Shown piece by piece: positions 8,271 to 16,672 of a DNA stretch of 64,000 bases (positions within the stretch are counted from its first letter, which is position 1; each line of letters starts with the position of its first letter). Source of the DNA: Rhizobium leguminosarum (GTDB taxonomy: Bacteria > Pseudomonadota > Alphaproteobacteria > Rhizobiales > Rhizobiaceae); the NCBI RefSeq assembly GCF_001679785.1, contig NZ_CP016286.1, forward strand, positions 4,660,501 through 4,724,500, given 5' to 3'. The position numbers and the translations under genes are program-made. The notes beneath the pieces were generated by a model. The model saw nothing but the letters and a program-made list of their open reading frames with translations, was not told the DNA's origin and searched no databases.

Positions 8271-9329
8271 TCACTTGTTGAAGCATGCCTTAAATTTGGA
8301 CACTGCCTCGGCCGCGCCTCTCAAATCGACAAGAACCCGTTCGCCGCTTCCGCCCGTTACAGCCATTTCCTTACCCTCTGAAGCTTGATCCAGCAATTCC
8401 ATCGGCAATTGGCCAAATTCATGCCAACCGAAATAATCACTCTCACCCCCGTCTGAGACGTAGGCCGGCTTGTCATCGACGTGCCATGTCGCTCTGGTTT
8501 CACCGCTGAACAAGCTGCTGACGAAACCGATGAGATCCTTGCCGGACGAGCCCATAAAGCCCACCATCACAATTCCATTATGGGTTTGGACAAAGCAGGT
8601 GTGGCCCCAATCCTCATCACGAGCATAGAACTCCCAATCCGAGGGGGCAGCCAGAGACTGAGAGCTGGCGGAAGATTGAGCCGGAGGCTGGCCCGCTGGT
8701 GAGGCAGCACCAAAAGGCGAGGTGCTTTGCTGGCTGCTGTCGTCCTGTTCGGCTTTGGACTGCATGCCTCTCAGGTCGAGGCCACAACGTTTGAACGCGT
8801 CATTCATTTCGAAAGCTTGGAACCGGTCCAGCGCTGGGACGGTCCATAGCGGTTCGTTGCCACTGAATTTGATGGTTAGCGGCTGAGGTTGCCGCGCTGC
8901 CAACACGGAATCAAGCATCGAGCCGATTACAACATTATATAGAAGAACAGGCACAGTGGGCACGCCCGAATAGAGTTCTTGCCCGGTGATCGCCTTCATT
9001 GGGACCTCGACCATTCCCATCACGGTGTCGGCGGCGACTGTCGTTGTTTGATTGTCTGGAAGTTGCCAACTTTCCTTCCTAACACGAAGAGCTATGGCCA
9101 CCTCATCGCCGGCTCCAATCATCTTTTCGATGGAGATTGACCTTGCCTCCCACAGCGACGTTCGAAAAGCGCAATAGGGGCGTTCGTTTTGCGTGTCAGG
9201 CAAATGCAAAACGACCTCCCAAGGCTTGCCCCTATAGTAGCTCGTCTCGCTCGCTGCCGCGGCGCCTGTCACGGCAAGGAAAGCCGATAGGCCGATGGCA
9301 AAAGGCTTTAGGTGATCAAACAGACGCAT
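8271..9329 (-). CDS. Exported hypothetical protein with two similar halves
   Basis: A 352-residue protein with a signal peptide (residues 1-26, ending TGAAAA). A Ser/Gln/Pro-rich linker (about residues 195-230) separates two folded parts. Each carries an aromatic-rich beta pattern and a cysteine (PYCAFRTSLW in the first, DWGHTCFVQT in the second), loosely like the invasion-associated protein B/IalB fold. Its start overlaps the upstream membrane protein gene by 14 bp, so the two are one transcript. Function is not known. Confidence 0.65.
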   Translation of the reverse strand: MRLFDHLKPFAIGLSAFLAVTGAAAASETSYYRGKPWEVVLHLPDTQNERPYCAFRTSLWEARSISIEKMIGAGDEVAIALRVRKESWQLPDNQTTTVAADTVMGMVEVPMKAITGQELYSGVPTVPVLLYNVVIGSMLDSVLAARQPQPLTIKFSGNEPLWTVPALDRFQAFEMNDAFKRCGLDLRGMQSKAEQDDSSQQSTSPFGAASPAGQPPAQSSASSQSLAAPSDWEFYARDEDWGHTCFVQTHNGIVMVGFMGSSGKDLIGFVSSLFSGETRATWHVDDKPAYVSDGGESDYFGWHEFGQLPMELLDQASEGKEMAVTGGSGERVLVDLRGAAEAVSKFKACFNK

Positions 9330-9666
9330 CGAGCTTCTTCCGCTTTGACGAACGCCACGTGAAAAAGCTCATCACGGCCAGCACCAAGGCGATGAAGCCC
9401 CAGATCGTAACGTCGGAGAAGCTGCCCGACGTTGATGCAATGAAGGCAAACGCAGCGGCCAGAGCGAACATGATCGCGCCAACGAGCGGCAGCGCGAACG
9501 AGAACGCCCCTGCGATGAAGAACAGCAAGCCAACAAGCATACCTATGGCGCCGGCACCTCCGGTGGCCTTGTCCTGCAGCAGGCCGCTGCCCGCCGTCAC
9601 CGCGCATGATTGCATCAGCACGAGCAGACCCAAGAAGATGCCAATAATTCCGACTGCTATTTTCAT
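9316..9666 (-). CDS. Small integral membrane protein
   Basis: A 116-residue protein with the start at 9666 after a GAGAGGGAA site. It has four hydrophobic segments (about residues 3-22, 37-60, 63-80 and 88-104) and a basic tail (RSSKRKKLD). It overlaps the exported gene downstream, indicating coupled translation. It has no recognised domain. The XRE regulator gene is divergent, 108 bp away, and could control this pair. Confidence 0.65.
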   Translation of the reverse strand: MKIAVGIIGIFLGLLVLMQSCAVTAGSGLLQDKATGGAGAIGMLVGLLFFIAGAFSFALPLVGAIMFALAAAFAFIASTSGSFSDVTIWGFIALVLAVMSFFTWRSSKRKKLDASV

Positions 9667-9774
9667 GATTTCCCTCTCGATAGATTCACGACGCAACAGC
9701 TCGTGACGTAGTTGCAGTAATATGGGACTGTCAGTCCGTCGATTGTCAAGCCGTGAATATGGCTTTGTTGCCCC

Positions 9775-10041
9775 ATGGACGCGCGACAAACCATCGGCTG
9801 GAACTTGCGACGCTTGCGGGTAGCCAAGGGGCTTTCGCAGGAGCGGCTGGCATTGGCCGCCGAAATTGACCGCTCTTACGTCGGCCGCGTCGAGCGCGGC
9901 GCAGAAAACGTCACCGTTTCGACGCTTGAGGCTCTGGCGGGAGTGCTCCAAGTGCACGTTTCGGCATTGCTTCAGCATGTAGATGACGCCGCTGCAAAAC
10001 CTGCTCCGTTGAGGTCTGGACGAAAGCCAAAGACTGGTTGA
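9775..10041 (+). CDS. XRE-family helix-turn-helix regulator
   Basis: An 88-residue protein that is almost entirely one Cro/CI-type HTH (residues 5-65: IGWNLRRLRVAKGLSQERLA, then EIDRSYVGRVERG), followed by a short basic tail (RSGRKPKTG). It would bind DNA as a dimer. It is divergent from the 9316-9666/8271-9329 pair and is its likely regulator. Such single-domain proteins are common on rhizobial plasmids and islands. Confidence 0.85.
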   Translation: MDARQTIGWNLRRLRVAKGLSQERLALAAEIDRSYVGRVERGAENVTVSTLEALAGVLQVHVSALLQHVDDAAAKPAPLRSGRKPKTG

Positions 10042-10046
10042 CCGCA

Positions 10047-10403
10047 TCAGTATTCGTCCGCCCGCATGATCGTCAGCACGCGACGCGTGACATGCGGATT
10101 GGCGGGGTCTGGTGACCCCATGTCGTAATCCAGGTCGTAATAATCGATCTTCCAGAAATAGCTCACCCCATCCTGTTCGATCGCCCCGAAGTCGTGTTCG
10201 TTGTACGGATCATTGCCGGCGTTGAAGTCGTCAAAGCCAACGACGGTCATCAGCAGGACCAATCGTTGGTCATGTGGCAGAGCGCTCACCCGTGGGGTGA
10301 TGACAACCCTACCAGCGGTCGGATTGCGCCTGAAGGCGTCGTTGAGGGTTCGGATGGTGGCCGCCTTGTCGACGGCCTCCTCTTGATGATTTGCTGAAGT
10401 CAT
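10047..10403 (-). CDS. DUF3768 family protein
   Basis: A 118-residue acidic protein. The pattern IRTLNDAFRRN, GRVVITPRV, then NDPYNEHDFGAIE and YFWKIDYYD is that of DUF3768, a family of unknown function frequent on rhizobial and sphingomonad plasmids. The start at 10403 gives the conventional N-terminus; longer in-frame starts are less likely. It follows the 191-residue gene by 24 bp on the same strand. Confidence 0.75.
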   Translation of the reverse strand: MTSANHQEEAVDKAATIRTLNDAFRRNPTAGRVVITPRVSALPHDQRLVLLMTVVGFDDFNAGNDPYNEHDFGAIEQDGVSYFWKIDYYDLDYDMGSPDPANPHVTRRVLTIMRADEY

Positions 10404-10427
10404 GGCGAGGCTCCGCATCGCCCCGCC

Positions 10428-11003
10428 TCACAGCTTCATGCTTGGATGCAGCAGGGCCACGTCTTCGAGCTTGCGGTTGAACGGCGGCAGGTCGAGGTAA
10501 TGCCGCCACTGAAGCCGAAGAACGCTGTCGGGCTTCAGCTCGATGACGGTCGCTTCAAACCATCCCTCGAGCGGATCGTCGGTGGCGAGTACCAAACTGC
10601 CGACGAGGATATTCGACCAGTCGTCCGGCACATTGCTCGGCGTTGCAGCGTGCCCCTGTTGTGAAACTTCAGCAGGTGCCGCTCGAACCGTTTCCGCCTT
10701 TGCACGGTCGGCCTCAGGCAAGTGGGCGGCAAGCTGCTTGTATAGGTCCTGCTTGACGAACGGCACGAAGGCCTTGCCACTGTCGAAGAGCTTTCCCCTA
10801 GGCAGCTTCGGCAGCAGCGATCGCACGGCGTCGTTGTCCGCAGAGAGCGCAAGCATTCCCATTAGACTGGCGGCGCGTGAGGCCGGCTGAGCATCGGTGG
10901 CGGGAAAGAACGAGGCGTGGGCTTTGCCATTGTCGTCACGGCCGAGGACGATGACGGGGTGGGGCAGTCTGATACCGTTTGCGGCGGTTGTAGTCGAGGG
11001 CAT
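10428..11003 (-). CDS. Hypothetical plasmid-type protein
   Basis: A 191-residue protein with a good start (TTAGGAGATCAAT before the ATG). The N-terminal half is ordinary globular sequence. The C-terminal ~65 residues (NILVGSLVLATDD, EGWFEATVIEL, LRLQWRHYLDLPPFNRK) read like a small beta-barrel or Tudor/SH3-like module. It heads a two-gene unit with the DUF3768 gene, a pairing I recognise from rhizobial accessory replicons, but no function is established. Confidence 0.65.
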   Translation of the reverse strand: MPSTTTAANGIRLPHPVIVLGRDDNGKAHASFFPATDAQPASRAASLMGMLALSADNDAVRSLLPKLPRGKLFDSGKAFVPFVKQDLYKQLAAHLPEADRAKAETVRAAPAEVSQQGHAATPSNVPDDWSNILVGSLVLATDDPLEGWFEATVIELKPDSVLRLQWRHYLDLPPFNRKLEDVALLHPSMKL

Positions 11004-11024
11004 ATTGATCTCCTAAATGAAAGA

Positions 11025-11040
11025 GGGGCCCGAAGGCCCC
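11025..11040 (-). promoter_or_regulatory. Leader hairpin upstream of the DUF3768 unit
   Basis: Perfect 6-bp GC stem with a CGAA loop (TTCG when read on the minus strand), followed on that strand by CTCTTTCAT and then the Shine-Dalgarno of the 10428-11003 gene. Its position just upstream of the coding region suggests a leader terminator or mRNA-stabilising structure. The remaining gap to 11314 holds no gene. Confidence 0.4.
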
Positions 11041-11314
11041 CGATGCGTCGGCAAACCTGTGTTGCAGGTCGCGACTGCCTTGCTTTGTATCAGCGCAACT
11101 ACAGATTGTCAAATTACGGTTGTTGCAACGCGATTTTGAGCTCGTCTTAGTTGCGGTCGGTGGCCGGTCGCCGGTTGCTCAGTCCGAGAGGTCGAAACAC
11201 AGGGGATCGCGTAATCTCTTGGGGCGGGGCTGGAGACTCCGAATAACGCTAGCACGCAAAAGAGCGCCGAATGGCGCTCTACCGATGCTTAGTTGACAGC
11301 TTCATCGCTCGTCA

Positions 11315-12157
11315 TCATGGCTGTAGATCGAGTTGTGAGAAATAGTCAATTTCCCATAGATCTCCTCTCGCATCTTCGTCAAATACCAACTCTGTTCCAT
11401 TGTTGGACAAGCCTCGGGATAGAATCCGGCTCCTCAGCGTATGATTTCCATAGTTGAAGGCCATTCGGGCAAGACGCTTTTTGCTTGAAATCACTGTCGG
11501 TCGCTCGGGCGTGTCCAACCTTCGCTTCGTGTATCCGAACAGCAGACCCTGCTCAGGAAGAAATCTACTCGCTTCTGCTGAAAGCAAGGGGACAGGCTCC
11601 ACCTCCTGCGGACCAAGGTCATTGCCGGCAACATGGTATAGCTCTTTACCGAAGTGAGCATGCAGGCTCTCGAACATATCGTAGTCCGTCTCTTCGTTAC
11701 CACCGGTTAGAGCGAACTCCACGACAACAACTTTCTCACACGCGCTCGCAGGCGAGGTATCTTCGACCAATCCAATCTGGGCAATGCAGCCATATTTCAT
11801 ACTGCCGCGGTTGTCCTGCCGCAGAAATGAGCGGACATAGCCGTCAAGGATCGCGGCGACACCGGAATTAATTTTGTCTATCGGAATGGCCGCAAGTTCA
11901 GTTGACGCGTAAGAAAAAGACCGCAGCGCGAAAGCGCTTTTCTGCCAACGCTGCCTGCGAAGGTCCGGCGCTTGTTTGATGCTGTGTAAAAGCATAGTTA
12001 GCTTCGAAGCACAAATGGGGCACCGACCCTGCCCGCAAGGCAAACTGTCTTCACATCGCAAGAGAGAAAGCAGGCTGGGCGACAACGGCAAGTTAAGCTC
12101 TGCAGCCCCATCGAAGAGGGCATCACGGACGCCGGCGGCGCCAGTAGGAGTCATCAT
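11315..12157 (-). CDS. Hypothetical protein with a four-cysteine cluster
   Basis: A 280-residue protein preceded by AAAGGTGA. Near the N-terminus four cysteines (C35, C41, C46, C49, the last two in a CPIC) could bind zinc. The rest is mixed alpha/beta with no known motif. Codon use is less GC-rich than in the core genes to the right. It lies downstream of the interrupted Rep-like gene on the same strand and may belong to the same element. Confidence 0.6.
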   Translation of the reverse strand: MMTPTGAAGVRDALFDGAAELNLPLSPSLLSLLRCEDSLPCGQGRCPICASKLTMLLHSIKQAPDLRRQRWQKSAFALRSFSYASTELAAIPIDKINSGVAAILDGYVRSFLRQDNRGSMKYGCIAQIGLVEDTSPASACEKVVVVEFALTGGNEETDYDMFESLHAHFGKELYHVAGNDLGPQEVEPVPLLSAEASRFLPEQGLLFGYTKRRLDTPERPTVISSKKRLARMAFNYGNHTLRSRILSRGLSNNGTELVFDEDARGDLWEIDYFSQLDLQP

Positions 12158-12284
12158 AGTTCACCTTTAGGAATTGAGTAGCAGGTTAGGCAGCAACATG
12201 TGATTGGCCCACATGCAAAGCGCGGAAATCTTTTGCCGCGATGAGCCTCCCGCGAGTTTTTCGTGGATGTGATCAAGTAGGCTA

Positions 12285-12689
12285 TCACGCGAATAGAAGG
12301 GTTCTGCGGCGTAAAGCCCTCGTTGCCGTGTCCCTTTCAAGCGAGTCTCGCGACGCCCTCAGCAGAGCTCGACGTAAGCCCATTCCAGTTCCGCCAGCGA
12401 AAGTTAGTTGCTTCAAGGTACGGCTACCCATCGCACTCATGGCGCGAACGAGGTTAGTCGACCTGATCGGTCTCTTGCGGTTACTCCACCTGCCGGTCGG
12501 TTGCTTGATGAACTCACCGGTTCTTGGATCAACTACGGTGCGCATCTTAGGGTAGGCGGTGTATTCTTTGAGAAGGGATTTCGACATGTAGCGTATGCGG
12601 CGTCTCCACCCCATTGATTTTGCGGTTGTAGCGGTCAGGTCTATCGCTTGCGGATTTTCTGTGAGCTCATCGAAGAGTCCCGGACGAGC
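12285..12689 (-). pseudogene. C-terminal half of the interrupted HUH Rep-like gene
   Basis: An open frame of ~134 codons directly follows the IS66 tnpC stop on the same strand: DELTENPQAIDLTATTAKSM, then RRRIRYMSKSLLKEY and ending RALRRRTLLFA. It lacks its own ribosome site at the frame start, is basic, and reads as the tail of a protein. The N-terminal half lies on the other side of the IS66 element in the same orientation (15248-15886). An internal ATG at 12588 could give a short product. Confidence 0.5.
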
Positions 12690-14345
12690 TCACTGTGAGG
12701 CGCTGGTCCGGCAGTGCGCATAGGCCCACGGCATGAGTGCGTCGATATCTTTGGCGAGATGACCGTTGGCGAGGCTGATGAAGAGATCTCGCAGGTAGGC
12801 GTAGGGTTCGACACCATTCATTTTGCAGCTTCCGATCAGGCTGGCAAAGCGGGCCCAATTTCGGCCACCCTCGTCATGCCCGGCAAACAGCGCGTTGCGG
12901 CGGTTCATGGCCGGGCTGCGGATCGCGTTTTCGACCAGGTTTGAATCGATGTCGACGCAGCCGTCATCGAGGAAGAGCCGGAAGCCATCCTGGCGTTTGA
13001 GCATATAGGCCATAGCCTGACCGAGGTCGGACTTGCGCGAGACGCGCGCGGCTTGAGCGGACAGCCAGGTGAAGAACTCATCCACCAATGGGCGGGACAG
13101 GTGTTGGCGGACAGCCCGGCGATATTCGGGATCACGGCCTCGGATGCCGTCTTCAATCTTGTAAAGAGCGGCGATACGTAACAACGCCTCATCGACGATG
13201 GGCGAACCTTTCTTCGGCTTGGCCTTGATCAGTTTTCTGCGGCCATGCGCCCAGCAGAAGGCCAGCTTTAGCGGATCACCGCCCGTGCGGTCCAGCGTGG
13301 CGAGGTGCGAGTAGCCACCATAGGCATCGACCTGGATCGTGCCGTTGAAGCCGTCGAGGATTTCTGCGGCATATTCGCCTTTACGCCCAGGCCGGTAGTG
13401 GAAGACCACGCCCGTCGGCGCAGAGCCGTTCCAACCGCGATCATCGCGCAAAACAGCCCAGAGATAGCCAGTTTTCGTCGTGCCGCGGCCCGGATCCAAC
13501 ACCGGGGCCGTAGTCTCATCGACATAAAGTCTTGAACTGCCCTGATTCAGGATCATGGCCATGCGGTCTACCACCGGCGCGATCGCAGCACCCGTTCGGC
13601 CCATCCAATCGGCCAGGACCGTACGGTCGATCGGCACTCCGTGTCGGGCCATGACTGTCGCCTGACGGTTGAGCGGCATATGTTCGGAATGCTTGGACAC
13701 GGCGATCTGCGCCAACAGGGCTTCGGTCGGCCAGCTACCTTCCAGCAAATGCGCCGGCGCTCTGGCCTGTACCACGCCCGTGCGGCCCTTGGGACAAGCG
13801 TATTTCGGGCGGATCGTGACTATCACCTGATAGCAAGCCGGAATTTGATCGAGCCGTTCCGTCCGATCTTCGCCGATCCGCACCATGTTGCCGCAGCCAC
13901 AGGGGCAAGCAATGCTGTCGGGCTCGATCACCCGCTCGACCCGCGGCAGGTGCTCAGGCAGCGCGCGCGTCTTGCGCTGTTTGCGAGGGGCGTCCTTGCC
14001 GACATCGGGTCCGCTCGCCGCGATCTTTTCCTCAACGAAGGCGATCTGGGCCTGTGTTTCGGCAATCGCCGTCTCCAGGTCCTCCAGCGCCAGTTCCATC
14101 TGCGTCGGATCCAGCTTTTCCGATTTCGGCCCGAACTTCGTACGCCGGTAGTCCTGAACCTGGCCCTCAAGCTTCTCGATCAGTTCCTTTAGCTCGGTGA
14201 TGAAGGCGTCCTTTTCGGCCACCGCCGCCTGCTCATGCTGACGTGCTGCACGCTCCACCGACAGCTCGAACTGCACCGCCGCAAAGGCGTTCAACACCTC
14301 GACGGGAAGGTCCGGGAACTGGCTGAGATCGATGGGCTGCGACAT
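12690..14345 (-). CDS. tnpC: IS66 transposase TnpC
   Basis: A 551-residue transposase of full length. In order it has an N-terminal coiled region (LKELIEKLEGQVQDYRR), the zinc-binding motif CPCGCGNM, the IS66 central domain and a DDE catalytic set: D in YVDETTAPV, D in QVDAYGGYSH and E in NLVENAIR. A C-terminal IS66_C segment (GHDEGGRNWARFASLIGSC) follows. It catalyses strand transfer and acts with TnpA and TnpB, encoded just upstream. It appears intact. Confidence 0.95.
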   Translation of the reverse strand: MSQPIDLSQFPDLPVEVLNAFAAVQFELSVERAARQHEQAAVAEKDAFITELKELIEKLEGQVQDYRRTKFGPKSEKLDPTQMELALEDLETAIAETQAQIAFVEEKIAASGPDVGKDAPRKQRKTRALPEHLPRVERVIEPDSIACPCGCGNMVRIGEDRTERLDQIPACYQVIVTIRPKYACPKGRTGVVQARAPAHLLEGSWPTEALLAQIAVSKHSEHMPLNRQATVMARHGVPIDRTVLADWMGRTGAAIAPVVDRMAMILNQGSSRLYVDETTAPVLDPGRGTTKTGYLWAVLRDDRGWNGSAPTGVVFHYRPGRKGEYAAEILDGFNGTIQVDAYGGYSHLATLDRTGGDPLKLAFCWAHGRRKLIKAKPKKGSPIVDEALLRIAALYKIEDGIRGRDPEYRRAVRQHLSRPLVDEFFTWLSAQAARVSRKSDLGQAMAYMLKRQDGFRLFLDDGCVDIDSNLVENAIRSPAMNRRNALFAGHDEGGRNWARFASLIGSCKMNGVEPYAYLRDLFISLANGHLAKDIDALMPWAYAHCRTSASQ

Positions 14346-14408
14346 GCAGCTTTATAGCAAATCAAGCAGAAAAGCCCAATAAAACAATGCCAAAATCGAG
14401 CCGGTGAG

Positions 14409-14762
14409 TCATCCTGCCGCAGTTGGCGGTGTCACCCGCTGCGCCATCACCCGCCGCCAATCGAGCCCTTCGAACAACGCTTCGTATTGAGCCCGTGACA
14501 GCCGCATCGTTCCATCTTGCACCTTCGGCCATGCAAAGCTTCCCTGTTCCAGGATTTTGTAGGTCAGCACCATTCCGGTGCCATCCCATACCAGGATTTT
14601 CAAACGATCCCCGCGCTTCGACCGGAAGACCACGGTGACCCCGGAATGCGGATCAAGCTTCAACTCGGTCTGCACCATCAATGCCAGCGCCTGATGGCCA
14701 CAGCGGAAGTCCACCGGCCGCGTCGCGATCAGGATCGGTAAGCGTTGGCCCGCGACGATCAT
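14409..14762 (-). CDS. tnpB: IS66 accessory protein TnpB
   Basis: A 117-residue IS66 Orf2 protein: ATRPVDFRCGHQALALMVQ, VVFRSKRGDRLKILVWDGTG and the terminal LDWRRV are family hallmarks. It is required for IS66 transposition, though its biochemical role is unclear. It overlaps tnpA by 4 bp (ATGA) and lies 63 bp before tnpC. Confidence 0.95.
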   Translation of the reverse strand: MIVAGQRLPILIATRPVDFRCGHQALALMVQTELKLDPHSGVTVVFRSKRGDRLKILVWDGTGMVLTYKILEQGSFAWPKVQDGTMRLSRAQYEALFEGLDWRRVMAQRVTPPTAAG

Positions 14763-15205
14763 GCTGTCCCTCGCATCGCCCGCACCAAGGCCGCAACCCG
14801 ATCAACCGGCACATCGCCGGGAACCCTCACCACGAGGTCTGCGCCTATTTCTACTGTCATAATCCCTGAAGTGATCTCGACCAGCTCCGGAACCGGCGAT
14901 GCATCGGCAGCCTCCTTCGGTTCCGTTGCGATCGCCAGCGGCACAAAGGCAGGTTCGATAGACCCGTCCTCAATGGCTGGCATCAGTTCGGCAGGCAGCG
15001 CCAGAAGACCCTGACGTGCTTGTCGTCGCCAGCAAGAAAGCTGATGCGCAACGAGATCATGACGACGCGCAACGTCAGCGACCCTAACTCCAGGCTGAAG
15101 GCTCTCCGCAACAATCCGCGCCTTCACAGCATTGGGCCATCGCCGGTTTCCACGACGAGGCTCGACAATTTCACAGCGCCCAATAAATCCCTCACCATCT
15201 GCCAT
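14759..15205 (-). CDS. tnpA: IS66 accessory protein TnpA
   Basis: A 148-residue protein with an N-terminal IS3/IS66-type HTH (WPNAVKARIVAESLQPGVRV, then VARRHDLVAHQLSCWRRQAR) and a C-terminal part typical of IS66 Orf1. It probably binds the element ends. It is the first gene of the tnpA-tnpB-tnpC operon. Confidence 0.92.
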   Translation of the reverse strand: MADGEGFIGRCEIVEPRRGNRRWPNAVKARIVAESLQPGVRVADVARRHDLVAHQLSCWRRQARQGLLALPAELMPAIEDGSIEPAFVPLAIATEPKEAADASPVPELVEITSGIMTVEIGADLVVRVPGDVPVDRVAALVRAMRGTA

Positions 15206-15247
15206 GCCAAATCTCCAGCTCTTGCCGAAAACCTTGTGGCAGATACC

Positions 15248-15886
15248 TCAATGCTCAGAAACACACGGAATCAATGGGATGTAGGCGGCGCATACCATGT
15301 AGCGCACGTAAGACGAAATCGATTCCCTCGCGATCATCTGAAAATGAGCGGCCCGCTTCCCCGGAACAAATGCGTGATGTTCGCGATTGAAATGTCGCCG
15401 CCGATCAGAAAGCTCCTTGTGAGACACTGACCATACGAGTGCGTGGGAATGCCAGGATACGAACGGTTGATGATCACCTGCTATGAACGGTATCCGGTAG
15501 TAGTAGGCGGCTTCAATCAGGCCAATGTAGTCAAGGTCTCTAAAGAATTGGCCAGCTACTTCCTTGCAAGCCGCCACGTTAAAGGCTGCCGCCTTAGATA
15601 TCGGAACCGCGTGTTTCCTCACGATAAGAGTAACGAAGAATACTTCATCGATAGCCTTCTCGAGGATGAAAGCTCTGAGTTTGGTGCAAAACAGATCTGC
15701 GAACCGGGTCCTAGCAGCTGAGTTTATCGCTTTAAGCGACGATGACGATGAGAGGCTGACGTTTTTCCTGATCGATTGAGTGACGAGGCGCCTTCCACGC
15801 CTAGTTAAGGAAAAGGCGAGTAGGCGGTCATTAAGGTGCCGGTGCTGGGCATCGAATTCTATCTTCGATATGCGAAGAGGTTTCAT
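15248..15886 (-). pseudogene. N-terminal half of an HUH-type Rep-like protein, cut by IS66
   Basis: Start at 15886 after AGGGAG. The 212 codons contain, in the order expected for rolling-circle Rep/HUH nucleases, motif 1 FFVTL (about 82-86), motif 2 HSHALV (H146-x-H148) and a candidate motif 3 YVRYM (Y193, Y196). The frame stops at IPCVSEH, apparently in the IS66 end. The continuation lies beyond the element at 12285-12689. The AlpA-like regulator upstream fits P4-like or inovirus-like satellites, where YfjJ/Gp2-type HUH proteins occur beside AlpA. Family assignment is by motif only. Confidence 0.55.
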
Positions 15887-15904
15887 GTTGATAACTCCCT
15901 GCCG

Positions 15905-15946
15905 ATAGGCAAGGCTCCGCCACCATGGCAAAAGCCAAGCCTATCT
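15905..15946. other. Long hairpin just upstream of the Rep-like gene
   Basis: Arms GATAGGCAAGGCT and AGCCAAGCCTATC (10 of 13 paired) flank a 16-nt loop, 19 bp before the Rep-like start codon. Rolling-circle replicons often carry the nick site or a copy-control structure here. The function is inferred only from position. Confidence 0.4.
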
Positions 15947-16002
15947 GTCGTGATTGTGGTGGGTTTATTTTCGGTGGGCTGAATACTGTATTACAAGTAC
16001 AG

Positions 16003-16671
16003 CTACTTTATCTTTGGTTGCTTCAGCTTTCCGATTGTGACTTTGGCAACTCCACCTTCAAGAGGATAGACTGTTATCCACGCCCTGAAGTGGGCTGCCT
16101 TGTTCACGCCGTAGACAGTCCGCATAATTTCTGGAGTGGAGTTGACCACTATGGATCGTGCCGAGTTTTGCCGCATTTTTTCGACGCCTCCTGCCTCGAT
16201 TATGCGGCTAGGAATCTCATCAGCGGGTACTTTCTCCGTGAAGAGTGGGTGAAGGGCCCTGTAGTATCTGTGAACGGTGCTGTCGGCTTTTTTTCCCTCA
16301 AAACCAACCGCTAGCCGCAGAACCGCCCTCAGTGGATCGGTGCGCTTCGGCTTTACCTTGGGATGATCAATCCACTCTTGCGCAGCGCAGAGCGCGTGCC
16401 ATTCATCGTCGTCTCGTTCGACAATAAGGCCTGCACCATAGACGACTGCAAGCTTGATTGAGAGTGCCCGATCAGTGTTGTGCAACAGATCGCTGATGCC
16501 CTGTTTCTGACCGCGCAGGGCAGCAACGACACCTTGGCTATTAAGCTGTTCAAGAGCTTGAGCCATTGCCATCCGAGTCCCGATTGGTGACGAGGCCTCA
16601 TCCTCGTTGTGAGCGTCGACCTTATTCCTCTCGACACGCTTTTGCTTAATCCAGTGCTTCTTGTGAGCCAT
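16003..16671 (-). CDS. Hypothetical protein of the AlpA/Rep-like element
   Basis: A 222-residue protein, start at 16671 (MAHKKHWIKQKRVERNK). The N-terminus is strongly basic. The middle (RTDPLRAVLRLAVGFEGKKA, HRYYRALHPLFTEKVPADEI) is helical. The C-terminus is beta-rich and basic (AKVTIGKLKQPKIK). It starts 1 bp after the AlpA-like stop, so the two are translationally linked, and it precedes the Rep-like gene. A DNA-associated role is plausible but unproven. Confidence 0.65.
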   Translation of the reverse strand: MAHKKHWIKQKRVERNKVDAHNEDEASSPIGTRMAMAQALEQLNSQGVVAALRGQKQGISDLLHNTDRALSIKLAVVYGAGLIVERDDDEWHALCAAQEWIDHPKVKPKRTDPLRAVLRLAVGFEGKKADSTVHRYYRALHPLFTEKVPADEIPSRIIEAGGVEKMRQNSARSIVVNSTPEIMRTVYGVNKAAHFRAWITVYPLEGGVAKVTIGKLKQPKIK

Positions 16672-16672
16672 C

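Larger units (their letters stand above)
12685..15258 (-). mobile_element. IS66-family insertion sequence
   Basis: A complete three-gene IS66 set (tnpA, tnpB, tnpC) on the minus strand, ~2.57 kb, the family's usual size. The exact ends are not resolved: terminal repeats and an 8-bp target duplication were not clear by eye. An 8-bp inverted repeat (GTGAGCTC / GAGCTCAC, 12661-12692) sits at the tnpC stop. The element splits a Rep-like reading frame. Confidence 0.8.

Noticed and set aside
8142..8381. 79-codon ORF with GGAGGG upstream
   Set aside because: Half of it is antisense to the end of the 8271-9329 gene and its sequence has no protein-like pattern; too weak to list as a gene.
12592..15296. 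27-bp imperfect inverted repeat (22 matches) outside the IS66 coding region, first read as its terminal repeats
   Set aside because: It lies well outside the tnpA and tnpC genes and within apparent Rep-like coding sequence on both sides; flanks show no target duplication. Probably coincidental, so not used as the IS ends.
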